Below, one piece after another: positions 9,045-20,594 of a stretch of DNA of 64,000 nt; position 1 is the first letter of the stretch, and each line of letters opens with the position of its first letter. A model generated the notes under the pieces. That model made no database searches and was not told the DNA's origin. It saw nothing but the letters and a program-made list of their open reading frames with translations. The stretch comes from Formicarius rufipectus (taxonomy: Eukaryota; Chordata; Aves; Passeriformes; Formicariidae), in NCBI GenBank assembly GCA_013399695.1, contig VXAU01001865.1, forward strand, positions 1,494,050 to 1,558,049, in the 5' to 3' direction. A program made the translations under genes and the position numbers.

Positions 9045-12000
9045 ATCTTGTTTTTGAGTTAAATTATGATGACAATCTAAGGAGTGATTTCTTTTTTTTG
9101 TAAAGACCTTCATGTAGATTTCCAAGACTCACCTCCAAAGTGTTAAAGGTCACATTCTAAATCATAACAAAAGTCTTCTCTTTTCATCAAGTTTTAGTTA
9201 TTATGTGAGAGAAAAAAAGGAAATTGCTTTTGGATACTCCCTGGAATTATGTGATGCTCAAAGAAGCTATTGCTAAGAAATTGGAGAGTTCAAGCTTTTC
9301 TTCTTGGTAAAAGAATGTGGCCATTAACAGCTCTCCAACTGCCTTAGAAGAGCACCGTAATTTATAGCTGTATGTTTAAATTTTTATTTTAGAGCACAGG
9401 CACAGTTGCCTGACATCAAAGGCAGGTTTCCTAGGCTGCAAATTTAGCGTACTTTGCTCTCTCAGTAGCTACATATTGGAATAAGCAGCTCACAGAATTG
9501 GACAGAACCAATCTGACACCATGCAGCCCATTCGCATTAGTCTTCAGATTAAGAACTACTGACGAGTTTTAATGTCAGAGTTATATCTCCTGTAACAGTG
9601 GCTAACAACTCTGAACTGGCTCAGTGCATCAATAGCCTTCTGCTGCTCTAAGCTGAACAGGAAATCTAATTCATCTCATGTGGTTTCCTGCTGAAATACA
9701 TATTTTTGCAATGACAAACGTATGAGCACTGCTAAATTCCATTGCTAGTTAGTGAAAGCTATCTTTTGAATTTTTTTTTTCCTACAATGAAACATTAAAC
9801 TTGCTAAAAAAGGGACTAAGCTTAACATAAAATATAATACTGGAACTGTTTCTCTCTACCTACCTGGAAAAAAAAACCCAAAACCAGTTAAAAGATAATT
9901 AAGAGAGACCTAGATAAGCTTTCTGGTTTAATGTGTCTATTTTGCATATTCAAAAATGGAAGATATCCTCACTGGAGTGACATCTGCCCTGAAGTTTCAC
10001 AAAGGCACCTAATAGCTCAGGAGTAAACAGTGCTCTGGTGCTTGGCTGAGACGACTAAAGAGTGTGCATGAAAAGTCAAACTCCTTGGTTACCATCAAGT
10101 CTCCCTCTGTGGGAATGTATGAATTCAATCACTAGAGAGAGGCAGGGGCAGGAAACAGCTGGGCAGTGGTTGCTGAAACCACACAGCGGTGCAAATGGAA
10201 CATTTGGCTCTGAGTGGCTAAACTGTTTTGTCAGTTTGACAACAAATTTTACTGTAAGTAGAATTCCCTGGTCCCCTTCCCTGCACTGGCGCTATCTATT
10301 TTTCCTGGTTCAAACAGAGAGTGAGAAGAGGTAGGGCAGGGATAACCAAAGTCAAACCTGACACCTTCTGTTTTGACTGACCAGCATATACTTTGTGCAG
10401 GGTTCTTGCAGAGTCTCTCTGTAAAGCTGAGATGGATGGCTATGAGCACAACAAAGCAGGAAGCATCTCTAGAAGCAGAAAACTGGCGTATTGGAGCTTA
10501 TGCCAGTTTGATCCTTTCTGCTGTCCTGTATCAGGCCACCTATAGTGGATTCCTTATTTTTAACTCTTATTTAAACATTATTCTTGTTTTGCCAGTGTTT
10601 GTAAGGTACTAGTAACAGAAAGACTTCAGAAACATTTAGCATTTATGCTTTCTCTCTATTCCTGGCAATTGCTTGTTCCTTGCAATACTCTCACAGTCAG
10701 AAAAACCACGATCTTTCAAATCACAGAGTTCTATACTGATCTCACTGGCCATTGCAACACTAGCCATTAGCAACTGCAGTGCTACATTAACTAATTAAAG
10801 TCTTCTGGGTTTGGCATTTAGTTTTATGTGCTGATTCACAGCCATGTATTTCCCTGTGCTGGGTTTGTATTCAGCTGTGTGGCTTCACAACCATCTTCGG
10901 CCAGTTTGAGAAGGTGCTCTTCCAAAAAGAATGATTCTCCTTCCCACCCAATTGTGTGTCACCATTGACACCCTTGTGGTTGTACCAGTGCTTGCATGCC
11001 TTGAACAGACTCAATAGAAACTCACTTAATTAAAATGGAAAAAACAGTCACAGAAAAGGTGTTTTTTCAGCTAGGTCAACAGGCTGTTTCAGCTGCTTAT
11101 TCTGTCGAAGCAGTACAGCCACAACATAGAGGGAAGGTGAGAAGTTGTGGCCAGGCAGAGACTAGAACTGCACCTTTCAGCAGCAGTGGAGATCAAGAGG
11201 CGTGACAGCATTCCTTCGCCATGGGGTCAGCAGATTACTCCTACAATTCTTCTTGCTGTCATGAAGCTTTTTCTTCTCCCCCTCCTTCATAATAAACTCA
11301 GCCATGCTGTAAGACTGTATATCACAGCTGGAAAGAGAGGCGTGCTGTGTTTGGGGTCCTTGGGTTGCCTCTGCTGGCAGCATTACCCACATGAGCACCT
11401 TATGGCTGTTACTTCAGCTTAGGTTTCAAACCCAGACTCCGCACTTATCCACACTGGTTTTCAACTTCAGTTTGTATATAGGGACAAGTTGAATGATGTA
11501 GCACATCATAGGAAGGGGAACTTAAGTAGGAAGTGCTGACAGGAGAAATTAAGCTAACCTTAGGATTCATGGAGCAGAGTTAGCTTAAGTTATACATAGC
11601 AAGCAAATAAGCCTAGAATGAGAAATGTGTCACAAGGACTCTGCGTGACACAGTGTACAAAGAGCATCAGGATGTGTGATGACCTCATAGGGATTTTAAA
11701 GCATATAATTAAAGTTCTGTAGAGTATGTGGATGAGCCTAAAAACAAGCAGCAAGTATGAAACAATTACCATTTTTAGAAAATTTTTGAAAGTTGATCCT
11801 CTGTCTACAATATTGCTGATACACATATTTACAAAGAGTGCTAATGCTGCTTTAACTGGTACAACAGTAACACTCCCTGGAGGGCTACAAGGGCATGTGA
11901 GAATAATTGGGCTAGTGTCTCTTTGGCCTTGCGCCTAGCCATTTCTCTTATGCCAAAAGCTGAACTTAGTGATCAGGCACTGCCATTTCACTGGTTTTAC

Positions 12001-12076
12001 AAGTCTCAAAGTATTCTATAATTTAGAGCAGCTGGGTATTTCATATAGTTTAAGAATTTCAGGTCTAAAGTATGTC
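9045..12076. other. Unassigned sequence, no gene seen
   Basis: About 3 kb of unique-looking sequence with no recognised repeat. Short frames near 10062-10334, 10373-10612 and 11147-11422 (79-91 codons) show no known motif and lack supporting splice or codon evidence. Confidence 0.4.
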
Positions 12077-12262
12077 AGGGTTTTGTTTTGGGTTGGTTTT
12101 TTTGGTGGTTTTGTTTGTGTGGTTTTTGTTTGTTTTGGTTTTGTTTTTTTGGTGGGTTTTATTTGTTTGGGTTTTGTTTTGTTTTTGTTTTTGTTTTTTT
12201 TTTTGAGGGGACTTTTTTTTGTTGCTGTTGGGTTTGGTTGGTTTGTTGGTTGGTGGGGGTTA
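12077..12262 (+). repeat. Long GT-only tract, C-free on plus strand
   Basis: From 12077 to 12211 the plus strand has no C at all; only two more C occur up to 12262. Units are GTTTT, GGTTT and GGTGGTTTT with several GG to GGGGG runs. The tract gives a spurious frame rich in Phe, Trp, Cys and Gly on the plus strand. Strong strand asymmetry of this kind can favour unusual DNA structure. It ends just before a T-rich run and a TTGCAG. Confidence 0.85.
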
Positions 12263-12285
12263 ATTTAAATTATTTTTTATTGCAG

Positions 12286-12533
12286 ACATTTTTCATTTGT
12301 TTTCAAGAAAAAACAGTCCCTGAGCAGCCCAGTACCTCCCAGCCACACACAGAAATTAATGACCATTATTGCCAATCCTGTTATTTGGCTTCTGGGGAGA
12401 GGATGCTTGTACCAATACATGTGCTGCAGTTTTGGAAGAACCTGTCAAGGTTACTGATCTTCTTCATCAAGTGTATAATCTTCTGATTCATGAGAAGAAG
12501 ATCCAAAATCTGAAGAACGTGTCTGGGATGTGA
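12286..12533 (+). pseudogene. Possible exon or retrocopy remnant, unidentified
   Basis: A T-rich run ends in ATTGCAG at 12285, a good match to a splice acceptor. The plus frame just after it reads QEKTVPEQPSTSQPHTEI, then loses protein character. A second frame, open from 12363 to a TGA at 12531-12533 (56 codons), ends with VLEEPVKVTDLLHQVYNLL and HEKKIQNLKNVSGM, which looks like real protein. A frameshift between about 12360 and 12420 could join them. I do not recognise the family. The alternative is chance open sequence beside a low-complexity tract. Confidence 0.2.
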
Positions 12534-14448
12534 CTTAGCAGCAGATAGCAAACACATTCCAAAAGAGTACCACTGAAACAGCATGAACAAACCTGCCCTG
12601 CTTACACATTTTTTTAGCTCATATTTACTAATAGTGAAGGAACACATTAAAGAGTCAGCAGTGAGTGCAACTGATCTCAGTGGCCAAGAAAGCCTTACTC
12701 CCTGTACCCTTTGTCCCTATCTTCCTTATACACATGTTCCTGTTTCCTCAAGCACCCATCCTTCCTTTTTCCAGTTATAACAGGCTTTGCTGTAGGTTGA
12801 TGTGACCCATTGTTGGCTAAAAGTGGCTCCCAGAAAGACCTCATTAGCTCTGGAGCCAGCATGGTGCAAGCATCAGGAGTGAGTGGTTAGTGCTGGAGCA
12901 GAAGGGAATGGTGGGAAGGGAAGGGAGCAGCATGTACATCAGCCGTAGTGGGGTGTTAATTTAGCTGCCTAGAGCTGTGAAACCATCCTTCAAAGCTGCA
13001 CAGTCTGTCTTGAAGCCAAAGGCAGTGAAAATACTAATTGGTAAGGTTCTATACACTGTAGTTAACACTGTTGCTGCAATTACTAATGTAGGCAAAAACT
13101 GGAAGGTAAGGTTATTCAAGTCTTCTTTTGCTGCAGATATACCACTGATAATAGAGTAATGTGTAGTTGAAACATAATTGGAACACTAAGGAAAGATTGA
13201 GCTATTTATAGTATTTAATAATTTAATAGTGCAGAGTGCACTGATTGTAGTAGTATTCATTTTTCTGCTTAATTATTTCTCTTTCTTAATTAATAATGCA
13301 AGAGTGTATTTTTGTATTATGCTTTTTTCCAAATTCCCATTTTGCACCAGAATTTAATCAAGATCTTACTGTAGTTCATAAAAAATACATACATACCTAC
13401 ATAAAACATTCTGAAAAATTGCTTGAGATTCTATAAATTATAATCTAAGAGATGCATTTGAGACTCATGAAGGGGATCTTATCACTAAATGTTTATTTGA
13501 AGATGTGTAAGAGCCCTCTTATTTTTTACAGTCTTATGCTCACAAACTTAGCTAAAACCATGGAGTTTTATTTCTCCCACTACAGCTGGGATGTCAGAGA
13601 TATTAAAGTCTGTATTGAAAAAACAATATTTAAGAGCATGAATCCCACTAGCTGACTTGCCTAGACTGCTCAGAAAAGCTTTTGTGGAACAAGCACTGTT
13701 ACATTTGCCAAAACCAAGAGAATCTTCCTTACTACTGAACTTTGTTGTCTAGCTAAGATTGCAATATGAGTCCTTTTGAAGCTGGATTTGGAGTATTTTG
13801 TTGAGTGTGAAGAAAGATTTTCATGTAAGGGGAGTTTTGAATGTAGGTCACAGAAGGGCAGAAAGAATATAAAATAGCTGCTGATGCACATGATAGCTTT
13901 TATGGGCATGGAAAATGAAAGCTGTAATGTTTTTGGGGAAAAAAATTTCTCTGAAATCAAAACCAAGCTTAAATTAAGTCAGGAGAGAATAGGCCTTCCT
14001 CTGGAAAAATAAAGGAGGTACTTCATAGGTTAGCATAGTATTACTCTAGAACATGTTGTTGCTGTTACTTAGAAAGCCAGTATGGTGACAGCCTGTGCAC
14101 CTGTTTGAAATGTGCAACATGAAAAAAAAAATCTGTTTTAAGGTTAAGTATAAAATGTGAAGAATAGGATGCTGTTATCTTTTTGTTATGGGCTGGTTTT
14201 GCTCTATTAATGTTAAAATATATCTCATTGTTTCAGATAATTTATGACTGTAATCATGGCTCTAAGTTTTGTGATTCTATTTTATATGAAATCAATTTGA
14301 TGGAGCTATTTAGAGGGGACTTTCATGGTTTGTTATGGCTAAGAAAGTAAATTTTAAATGGAAGTGTGTAAAGTGAGTAACAAATATTTTCCAAAGGAAC
14401 TTGTTCAACATGAAATAAATTCTTGATTGGATCTTTAATAAATACTCA
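12534..14448. other. Unassigned AT-rich sequence, no gene seen
   Basis: No repeat family was recognised and no frame exceeds 98 codons (13670-13966, minus, without known motifs). The part 13190-13460 is very AT-rich with TTAAT and AATTA cores. Confidence 0.4.
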
Positions 14449-14620
14449 GGCATTGGAATGGCCTGCCCAGAGAGGTGATGGATTCACTGTCCCTGGAAGT
14501 TTTTAAGATGAGACTGGATGTGACACTTAGTGCCATGATCTAATAATCATAGTGATGTTGGATTAAGGGTTGAACTTGATGATCTCAGAGGTCTCTTCCA
14601 ACTCAGTTGACTCTATGATT
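14449..14620 (+). mobile_element. CR1 3'-end fragment, sense
   Basis: The block runs GCATTGGAATGGCCTGCCC, then GTCCCTGGAAGTTTTTAAG, TTGAACTTGATGATCTCAG and CTCTTCCAACTCAGTTGAC, ending CTCTATGATT. This is the last 170 bases of a CR1 copy. It lies tail-to-tail with the antisense copy that starts at 14941. Confidence 0.88.
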
Positions 14621-14650
14621 GCCTATGCTTGCTGTAGCAGACCAGCCTAG

Positions 14651-14688
14651 AGAAAAAAAAAAACAAAACCACAAACAAAAACAAAAGA
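14651..14688 (+). repeat. A-rich CAAAA-type tract
   Basis: A run of A with regular C, in CAAAA and ACAAAC units, follows the CR1 fragment by 30 bases. It is the complement type of the GTTTT tracts at 8994 and 12077. Confidence 0.7.
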
Positions 14689-14940
14689 GGAATTCCTAAC
14701 TGGTGGCGTAGATAGAATGGGCTTTATTCAGATATGCCTTATGCTAGAAGTTTGAAGTATCATTGGTAACAGAATAGGCCTTCAGATCTGTGTGTGGTCT
14801 TCCCCAGGTCTATATGTGGTGTGCAGATACATGCATGAACATGTTGACATCTCTTCTTGAGAATGGTCTGAAGGTTGACCTCAGGATCCACTCTCCGGGT
14901 GCTCAGAAATGCTGTACATTCATACCCCATAGATGTCATC

Positions 14941-16002
14941 AGAATCACAGAATATGCTGAGTTGAAAGGGACCCACAAGTCCCATGGAGTCCAACTCCTG
15001 GCCCTGCACAGGACCATTCCCAAGAATCACACCATGTTCCTGAGAGTATCGTCCAAATGTTCTGTCAGGTTTGGTGCTGTGACCACTTCCCTGGGGAGCC
15101 CAACCACCTTCACTCGCTGGGTCAAGAACCTTTTTTTATCATCCAGTCTAAACCTCCCCTGACACAACTTCAGGCCATTCCCTCGAGTCCTGTCCCTGGT
15201 CACCACAGAGAAGAGATCAGTGCCCGCTCCTTCTCATTCCCCCATAAGGATGTTGTAACTGCAATGAGGTTTCCCCTCAGTCTCCTCTTCTCCAGACTGA
15301 ATGTACCAAGTGTCCTCATCTGTAGCTCATGCAGCTTCCCCTCAAGGCCCTTCATCATCTTCATTGCCCTCCTCTGGACACTCTCTAATAGCTTATTATC
15401 TTATATCGCATTGCCCAAAACTGCACACAATGTTCAAGGTGAGGCCGCCCCAGTGCAGAGCAGAGTGGGACAGTCCCCTCCCTCGACTGGCTGGTGATGC
15501 TGTGCCTGATGCCCCCCAGGATATGATCGGCCCTCCTGGCTGCCAGGGCACTGCTGACTCATATTCAACTTGCCATCAACCAGGACCCCCAGGTCCCTTT
15601 CCACAGCACTGCTTTCCAGCATCTCATTCCCCAGTCTGTACATACACCCAAGGTTGCTCCATCCCAGCTGCAGAATCCAGCGCTTTCCCTTGTTGAACTT
15701 CCTATGGCTGGTGGTTGCCCAGCCCCTGAATTTGTTGAAGTTTCTCTGCAGGGCCTCCCTACTTTACAGGGAATCAGCAGCTGCTCCGTGCTGGCTGTGA
15801 CAGGTAACAGTGTTGTATTTCAGGTGTTTTTCAGAGCTTCTCAGAAAAATCTTCTCCATAACTTCACCAGCCACCGCAATGAGACTGACAGTCCTGTAGT
15901 TCCTGGGTCCTCCTTCTTGCCCGTGGAAATTGGAACAGTGTTCACCAGCTTCCAGTCAGCTAGGACCTTCCAGATTCCCAAGACCACTCAGCAGCTTCAT
16001 AC
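14941..16002 (-). mobile_element. CR1 LINE, about 1 kb, antisense
   Basis: This is one of the two longest CR1 copies here. From its 3' end (left) the plus strand reads AGAATCACAGAATATGCTGA, GTCCAACTCCTGGCCCTGC, ACCACTTCCCTGGGGAGCC, CAGTCTCCTCTTCTCCAG and CTCCTCTGGACACTCTCTAA. Further in come GTGCAGAGCAGAGTGGGAC, TGCCAGGGCACTGCTGACTC and TTCTCTGCAGGGCCTCCCT. Around 15785-15830 the order jumps to an upstream CR1 block (CACCAGCCACCGCAATGAG, CCTCCTTCTTGCCCGT), so an internal segment is deleted. The copy is 5'-truncated. Several frames on the opposite strand are shadows of it. Confidence 0.93.
15434..15643 (-). pseudogene. CR1 ORF2 C-terminal remnant
   Basis: The minus-strand frame begins YRLGNEMLESSAVERDLGVL and continues VDGKLNMSQQC. 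This is the well-conserved segment that follows the reverse-transcriptase core of CR1 ORF2, where functional copies read close to YRLG, LESS, ERDLGVLVD and LNMSQQC. The reading then shifts out of frame after the GSQEGRSYPGG stretch. It is non-functional. Confidence 0.85.
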
Positions 16003-18047
16003 ACGAAAAGATACAAAGAGGTGAAGAACTCCAGACTTACAGCCTGTAGGAAGCCACTTTCATACTGGGATGTAGATGGTTGCTCTGAGGATCATCAAAG
16101 TCTCGTAAATCTTTGCTATTACTTTTATCCAAGTCTAAAGGCTATTATAGATGAGCAAAACAGACAACACACACTAGTCTTACTTTCCAGAATATAGTTT
16201 AACTCAATAAACCTGTTTACATTTTCATGATGTAATAACTGACTTTTTATTTTAATTTTTATTATGGCTTTTTATCAATAAAATTATTTTATTAACTGCA
16301 TAGTGTATAGAAACTTAGTATTAAACTTGTTTTATTTTACTAGTTCTATGTATTTTCAGAATTTCTTTTATATGTTTTATGTATGTGTGTTGTTTATATG
16401 TGCTATAATAAAAAATGTTCTTTTCAGGACATTCAGAGTATTTAATTTAATCAGTAAACTAGTTTAAAATGGCAGAATTGAAGACAGATAATCTTGAAAG
16501 AACAGAAATATTAAATACATGCAAATTGTCAGAAAGCAGCAATATATTACAAAAAAAAAAAAGAAAAAAGAAAAACGTGTTCCACATATGTAGTAGTTGT
16601 TTGGGTTTTTTTTCTCATTGTTCTTATTCTTGTCCAGGTTAATACTGTTCCAGCAGTTTTACAAATAACAATCTGTTATCAGTGCATTTCATCTTTCCTT
16701 CTTTTTCCCTAGCAGTATTTCTGGTAACGCTCACACAAGTAAACAATGACACATTTGAAACGAGCAAACAAACAAACAGAAGGTGAATTTTTCCAGGGTG
16801 TATTTCCATAAACACCTTCTCTAACAACTTGCTGTCTCCTGTGGAAGGAAAGGTCTTGCTCCTTACGTGCTCACAGGGCCTCATTGCACTGTTGACCCAC
16901 ACACATTCCTTTTTCTTTCCCTTCTTGCTTTAATACACATCAATGCCCTCCTCAAGCCAACTGAACTCAGTGGACTAGAGTCTCTCAAGCAGAGAATGTT
17001 CTTTTTTTCTGTGCTTGTGTGGTGTATTTCTGAGTGAAATAGGTCACAGTGGGGTCCCCAGTGCTACCTACATGGTGGGAGCAGGTGACAGGGAACACAG
17101 AGGTGAAAGACAAGGAGTATTTTCCCTTTTGAGTGGTGAGGAGTGGTTTCATCAGCTCATCCTGCTTAATGTAACTTTATGCTCAAAGTCATTTTAGTGA
17201 AAAAGGAAAGGGCTTTTTTTTTGCTGGGTCAGTTAGAGTGAAGACAGGTAGGAAGGGTAGCTCCTAGAGGGACCGTAACCTGGGTGACTTGCAGCAAAAT
17301 ACTGATCATGATTATACAATCATGTAGGTATTGTGTTAATATGATATTTAATATGGTACTAAATTATCCAATAAGAAGTTTCAGAAATTGTTCAGCTTTA
17401 TCCTGAAATGATTTAACTGGAGATACTATAATGGAGACTTTTTACAACAAGGAACATCTTTTTTTGTTGTTGTTAATGATGTTTTGTTTGTTTAATTGTT
17501 TGTTTTTAATGAGGGTTTCCCACATTTCCTAACAGAGGTGATTTTTAGTTCTCTGAGATTCTCTCAATGCACATGCTAACAGTATAAGCTCTTCACAGCA
17601 GCCTAAAGAAGTTTTGAGGAATAAGCAAGTCTTCTCTCAGCAGTTTCACTAACTACTGAGGGACAGTGAGCATCTACCAGGCTGGATAATACTGAGCCAA
17701 GTACATAGCTGGTGTTCAAAGCAACTGTATTTTATTTTGTTTTGTTTTATTTTATTTTTAATTAATTTTATTTTATAGTAATACATTATTTTATTCACTT
17801 TTATATAATTGAAATTGCAAGAAAACAGAGATGTTTTTCAGTGTCTCTAGCTTCTATTCCACACAGAATGACATGGCTTTTTCCTTCCACTGTGTGCTAG
17901 AAACTGCAACTCCTTTGTTTCCTCCTGAACCAGTCTCTCATCACTGCTCAAGATGAAGGCCTGTGTAACTGCAGGCAGTGATAAAGGTCAGGTATGCATC
18001 AGTGAAGACATGAAAACAAGCTAAGCAGAGCCTAAGTGTTACTTTGT
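16003..18047. other. Unassigned AT-rich sequence, no gene seen
   Basis: No repeat family was recognised. Very AT-rich at 16200-16420 and 17720-17820. An A-rich purine run (A12 then GA6GA5) lies near 16550-16575. A short 61-codon frame (18044-18229) at the right edge is part of the next CR1 copy. Confidence 0.4.
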
Positions 18048-18405
18048 CCAGACTGGAAAAGAGAAGGTTTTGGGGTGACCCAATCACAGTGTTCCAGTAC
18101 CCAAAGAGAGACTTCAAGAGATACAGAGAAAGACTATTTGCAAGAGTGTGTAGTGACAGGACAAGGGAGAATAGATTCAATCTGAAAGAGAGGAGGTTTA
18201 GATTAGATACTAGAAAAAATCTTTACTGAGAGAGTGGTAAGGCACTGGAACTGGTTGTCCTGATATGTTGTGAAGGCCCCCATCTCTGGAAGAGTTTATG
18301 GCCTGGTTGGATGGAGCTCTGAGCAACCTGGTCTAGGGAGAGGTGTCCTGGCCCATGGAAGGAGGCTAGAACTAGGTAATTTTTAAGGTCTCTTACAATA
18401 CAAAC
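18048..18405 (+). mobile_element. CR1 3' end, sense, carrying a microsatellite tail
   Basis: The order of landmarks is GACTGGAAAAGAGAAGG, GTTCCAGTACCCAAAG, TGTAGTGACAGGACAAGG, TTAGATTAGATACTAG, GGCACTGGAACTGGTTG, TGGTTGGATGGAGCTCTG and GCAACCTGGTCTAGGGAG. It ends AAGGTCTCTTACAATACAAAC, where the normal ATTCTATGAT tail is replaced by a pure CTATT repeat. Same subfamily as the copy at 785. Confidence 0.9.
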
Positions 18406-18470
18406 CTATTCTATTCTATTCTATTCTATTCTATTCTATTCTATTCTATTCTATTCTATTCTATTCTATT
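18406..18470 (+). repeat. (CTATT)13 perfect pentanucleotide microsatellite
   Basis: Thirteen uninterrupted CTATT units (ATTCT in another phase), 65 bases in all. It lies exactly where the ATTCTATG tail of the CR1 copy should be, so it most likely grew by slippage from that tail. A pure array of this length is expected to be polymorphic between individuals. Confidence 0.97.
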
Positions 18471-18478
18471 CCTTTCTG

Positions 18479-18604
18479 GGAAGGTGGTAGATCCCCCATT
18501 AGTTTCAGTGTTTAGGAGGCATTTGGACAATGCCGTTAATGATATACTCTAAGTTTTGGTCAGAGAGTTGGACTGGGTGATCATTGTAGGTCCTTCCTAA
18601 CTGA
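18479..18604 (+). mobile_element. CR1 3'-end fragment of a second subfamily, sense
   Basis: Just after the microsatellite comes GTGTTTAGGAGGCATTTGGA, then CAATGCCGTTAATGATAT, GTTGGACTGGGTGATCATTG and TAGGTCCTTCCTAACTGAA. This is another CR1 3'-end type, different from the copy at 18048. The two may be separate insertions at one site. Confidence 0.8.
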
Positions 18605-20001
18605 AGTAGAAAATAAATAAAACAAAGCAACAGTTTAGAACAGCTAATCAATTGAATCTTCTCTGCCTGTCTGGGCCCTTGCACAATGGGCTGTGTAAAG
18701 GGAACCTGCTCTGGTAAGTCCCTTGGCCCCTGCCAACTGCACAGAAGGCACAAGAAGTGGCTAGGTTTATAAGATGACATCTGTTCCAGATCCAAAAAGA
18801 TTAATTTTGCATTGATGAAATACTGTTCAAAAATGAGCAGTTTTCTCTTTTAAAGGAAAGTAACAAGTAACTGTTCTTTAAAAGGATATTCAAGCTACCA
18901 AGAAGTGCATGTTTCAAGAGACTGTAAGCAATATCACTTGCGGCTGTCAGACACTTTAAATATGTGTGATTAGGCTTGAACAAGAAGAATGACAAGTGTG
19001 GCTTTTTTAATTAAAAAAGTCAGTGGCTTTTCTTTTCAGGACTGAAAAAATAAGATCCAGTACTTAGAGCATTGAACAAGAGTTATTTTTCTATGTGCCC
19101 CTTTGAAAGGAAAAGTGAATGAAGAGAGAATGACAATCTCAAAACCTAGATAATTCTACTGACTTACTGAGGTGGAAAAAAAGAACAATTATGAAGAAGA
19201 GATAAATTACAAGTATATCAGATTGCAAAGAACACAAAAGATTATTTTCTAATGACAGATAACGAAGTCATCTTACCAATGTTTTTTGGAAACATTACGT
19301 TTTCGTTTTATGAGGCAGATGCTTCTAGAGAATATCAAAAACACTTTCAGCTACTTCTTCAATGGCTGTGTAAAACCAGCATCTAATAACAGACAGATTG
19401 ATCTACCCATGTTAGAAAAACACAAGCTCAAATTCCTATAGCTGCATTTAGTCTCAGATTGCACTATTTGCATAAGGCAAATATGAAGACTTTTACTTAA
19501 AGTAATTCTTAATGTTGTAATTTTGTTAGTGCTTCTCTGCTTTACCCAAGCTAGGACATACTCTCCAAGCAGCCCAGGCTTAGACCAGTCACAGATTCTG
19601 ATCAAGGCCCAGGTGTTTGGATAGGATCTGGTTTGCTGTGTAAGTAACAATCCATTCAAAGTCAGTGGGCATATACAGCTTTCTTGTAGCCTGTCTATAC
19701 CAGTCAGGCCAAATGCTAATCAGCAACAGAAGTCATAGTCTTTTGTTGTTAATTGTAGTCTTGAGCGAGGAGGTGCCAGAAGCTGAAAGACAAAGAAGTG
19801 GTCAGGAGAGACTGAGAGTGACATGGCCCTGCAAAACTCCCACTGATGCAAATGCACCACAGGACTCTTAGTAACCACGATCTGTCCTTTGGATCACCAG
19901 GTGTGCCCCAGCAAAATGTTCTACCCAGCCTTTCCTTAGCCACAGCTCTGTAGTTGTTACCGCTGTCAGGACATCAGTGTACCCTTTTTACCAAGAAGTC
20001 C
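18605..20001. other. Unassigned sequence, no gene seen
   Basis: No repeat was recognised. Minus-strand frames at 18505-18795 (which overlaps the CR1 fragment) and 19351-19659 (102 codons) show no known motif. Confidence 0.4.
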
Positions 20002-20594
20002 TGGGTTATCCTAGGGTGCTTTAGTAAGAGCATTGCCAGCAGGTTGAGGGACATGATCCTGCCCCTTTACTGAGCCCTAGTGAGGCTGCATCTGTGGTCT
20101 GTGTCCAGTTCTGGGCTCCTCAGTACAAGAGAGACATTGAGCTCCCGGAGTGGGTCCAGTGGAGGGCAACAAAGATGATTATGGTACTGAAGCGTCTCTC
20201 TTACGGGAGTAAGCTGAGGGAGCTGGTGCCTGTTCAATCTCAAGAAGATATAACTGAGAGGGGACCTCACCAATGTCCATAGGTACCTGAAGAGAGCGTG
20301 TCAAGAGGATGGAGCCAGGCTCTTTGTGGTGGTGCCAAGCAATAGGACAAGAGGCAATGGGTGGTAACTGATGCACAGAAAATTCCACCAGAATATGAGT
20401 AAGAATTCTTTACTGTAACTGTGCACTGGAACAGATAACCCAGAGAGATTGTGGAGTTTCCCTCACTGGAAATATTCAAGAATTGTCTGGATGCAGTCCT
20501 GTGCAACATGCTCTAGGATGCCTTTACTTGAGCAGGGAGTTTGGATAAGATGACCCTGTGGTCCCTTCCAACCTGACCCATTCTGTGTTTCTGT
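20002..20594 (+). mobile_element. CR1 LINE fragment, 3' end, sense
   Basis: About 590 bases with CR1 landmarks: TTAGTAAGAGCATTGCCAGC, CCAGTTCTGGGCTCCTCAG, TACAAGAGAGACATTGAGCT, AAGCTGAGGGAGCTGGTG, AATAGGACAAGAGGCAATGG, GTGCACTGGAACAGATAACC and GTCCCTTCCAACCTGACCC. It ends ATTCTGTGTTTCTGT. One plus frame (20094-20282) still reads VCVQFWAPQYKRDIE before decaying, the C-terminal CR1 ORF2 signature. Confidence 0.92.

Noticed and set aside
12088..12282. First half of the 132-codon plus frame, rich in Trp, Phe, Cys and Gly
   Set aside because: Direct translation of the GT-only tract.
15057..16024. Plus-strand frames of 76-146 codons
   Set aside because: They are antisense readings of the CR1 copy at 14941-16002; the meaningful strand is minus.
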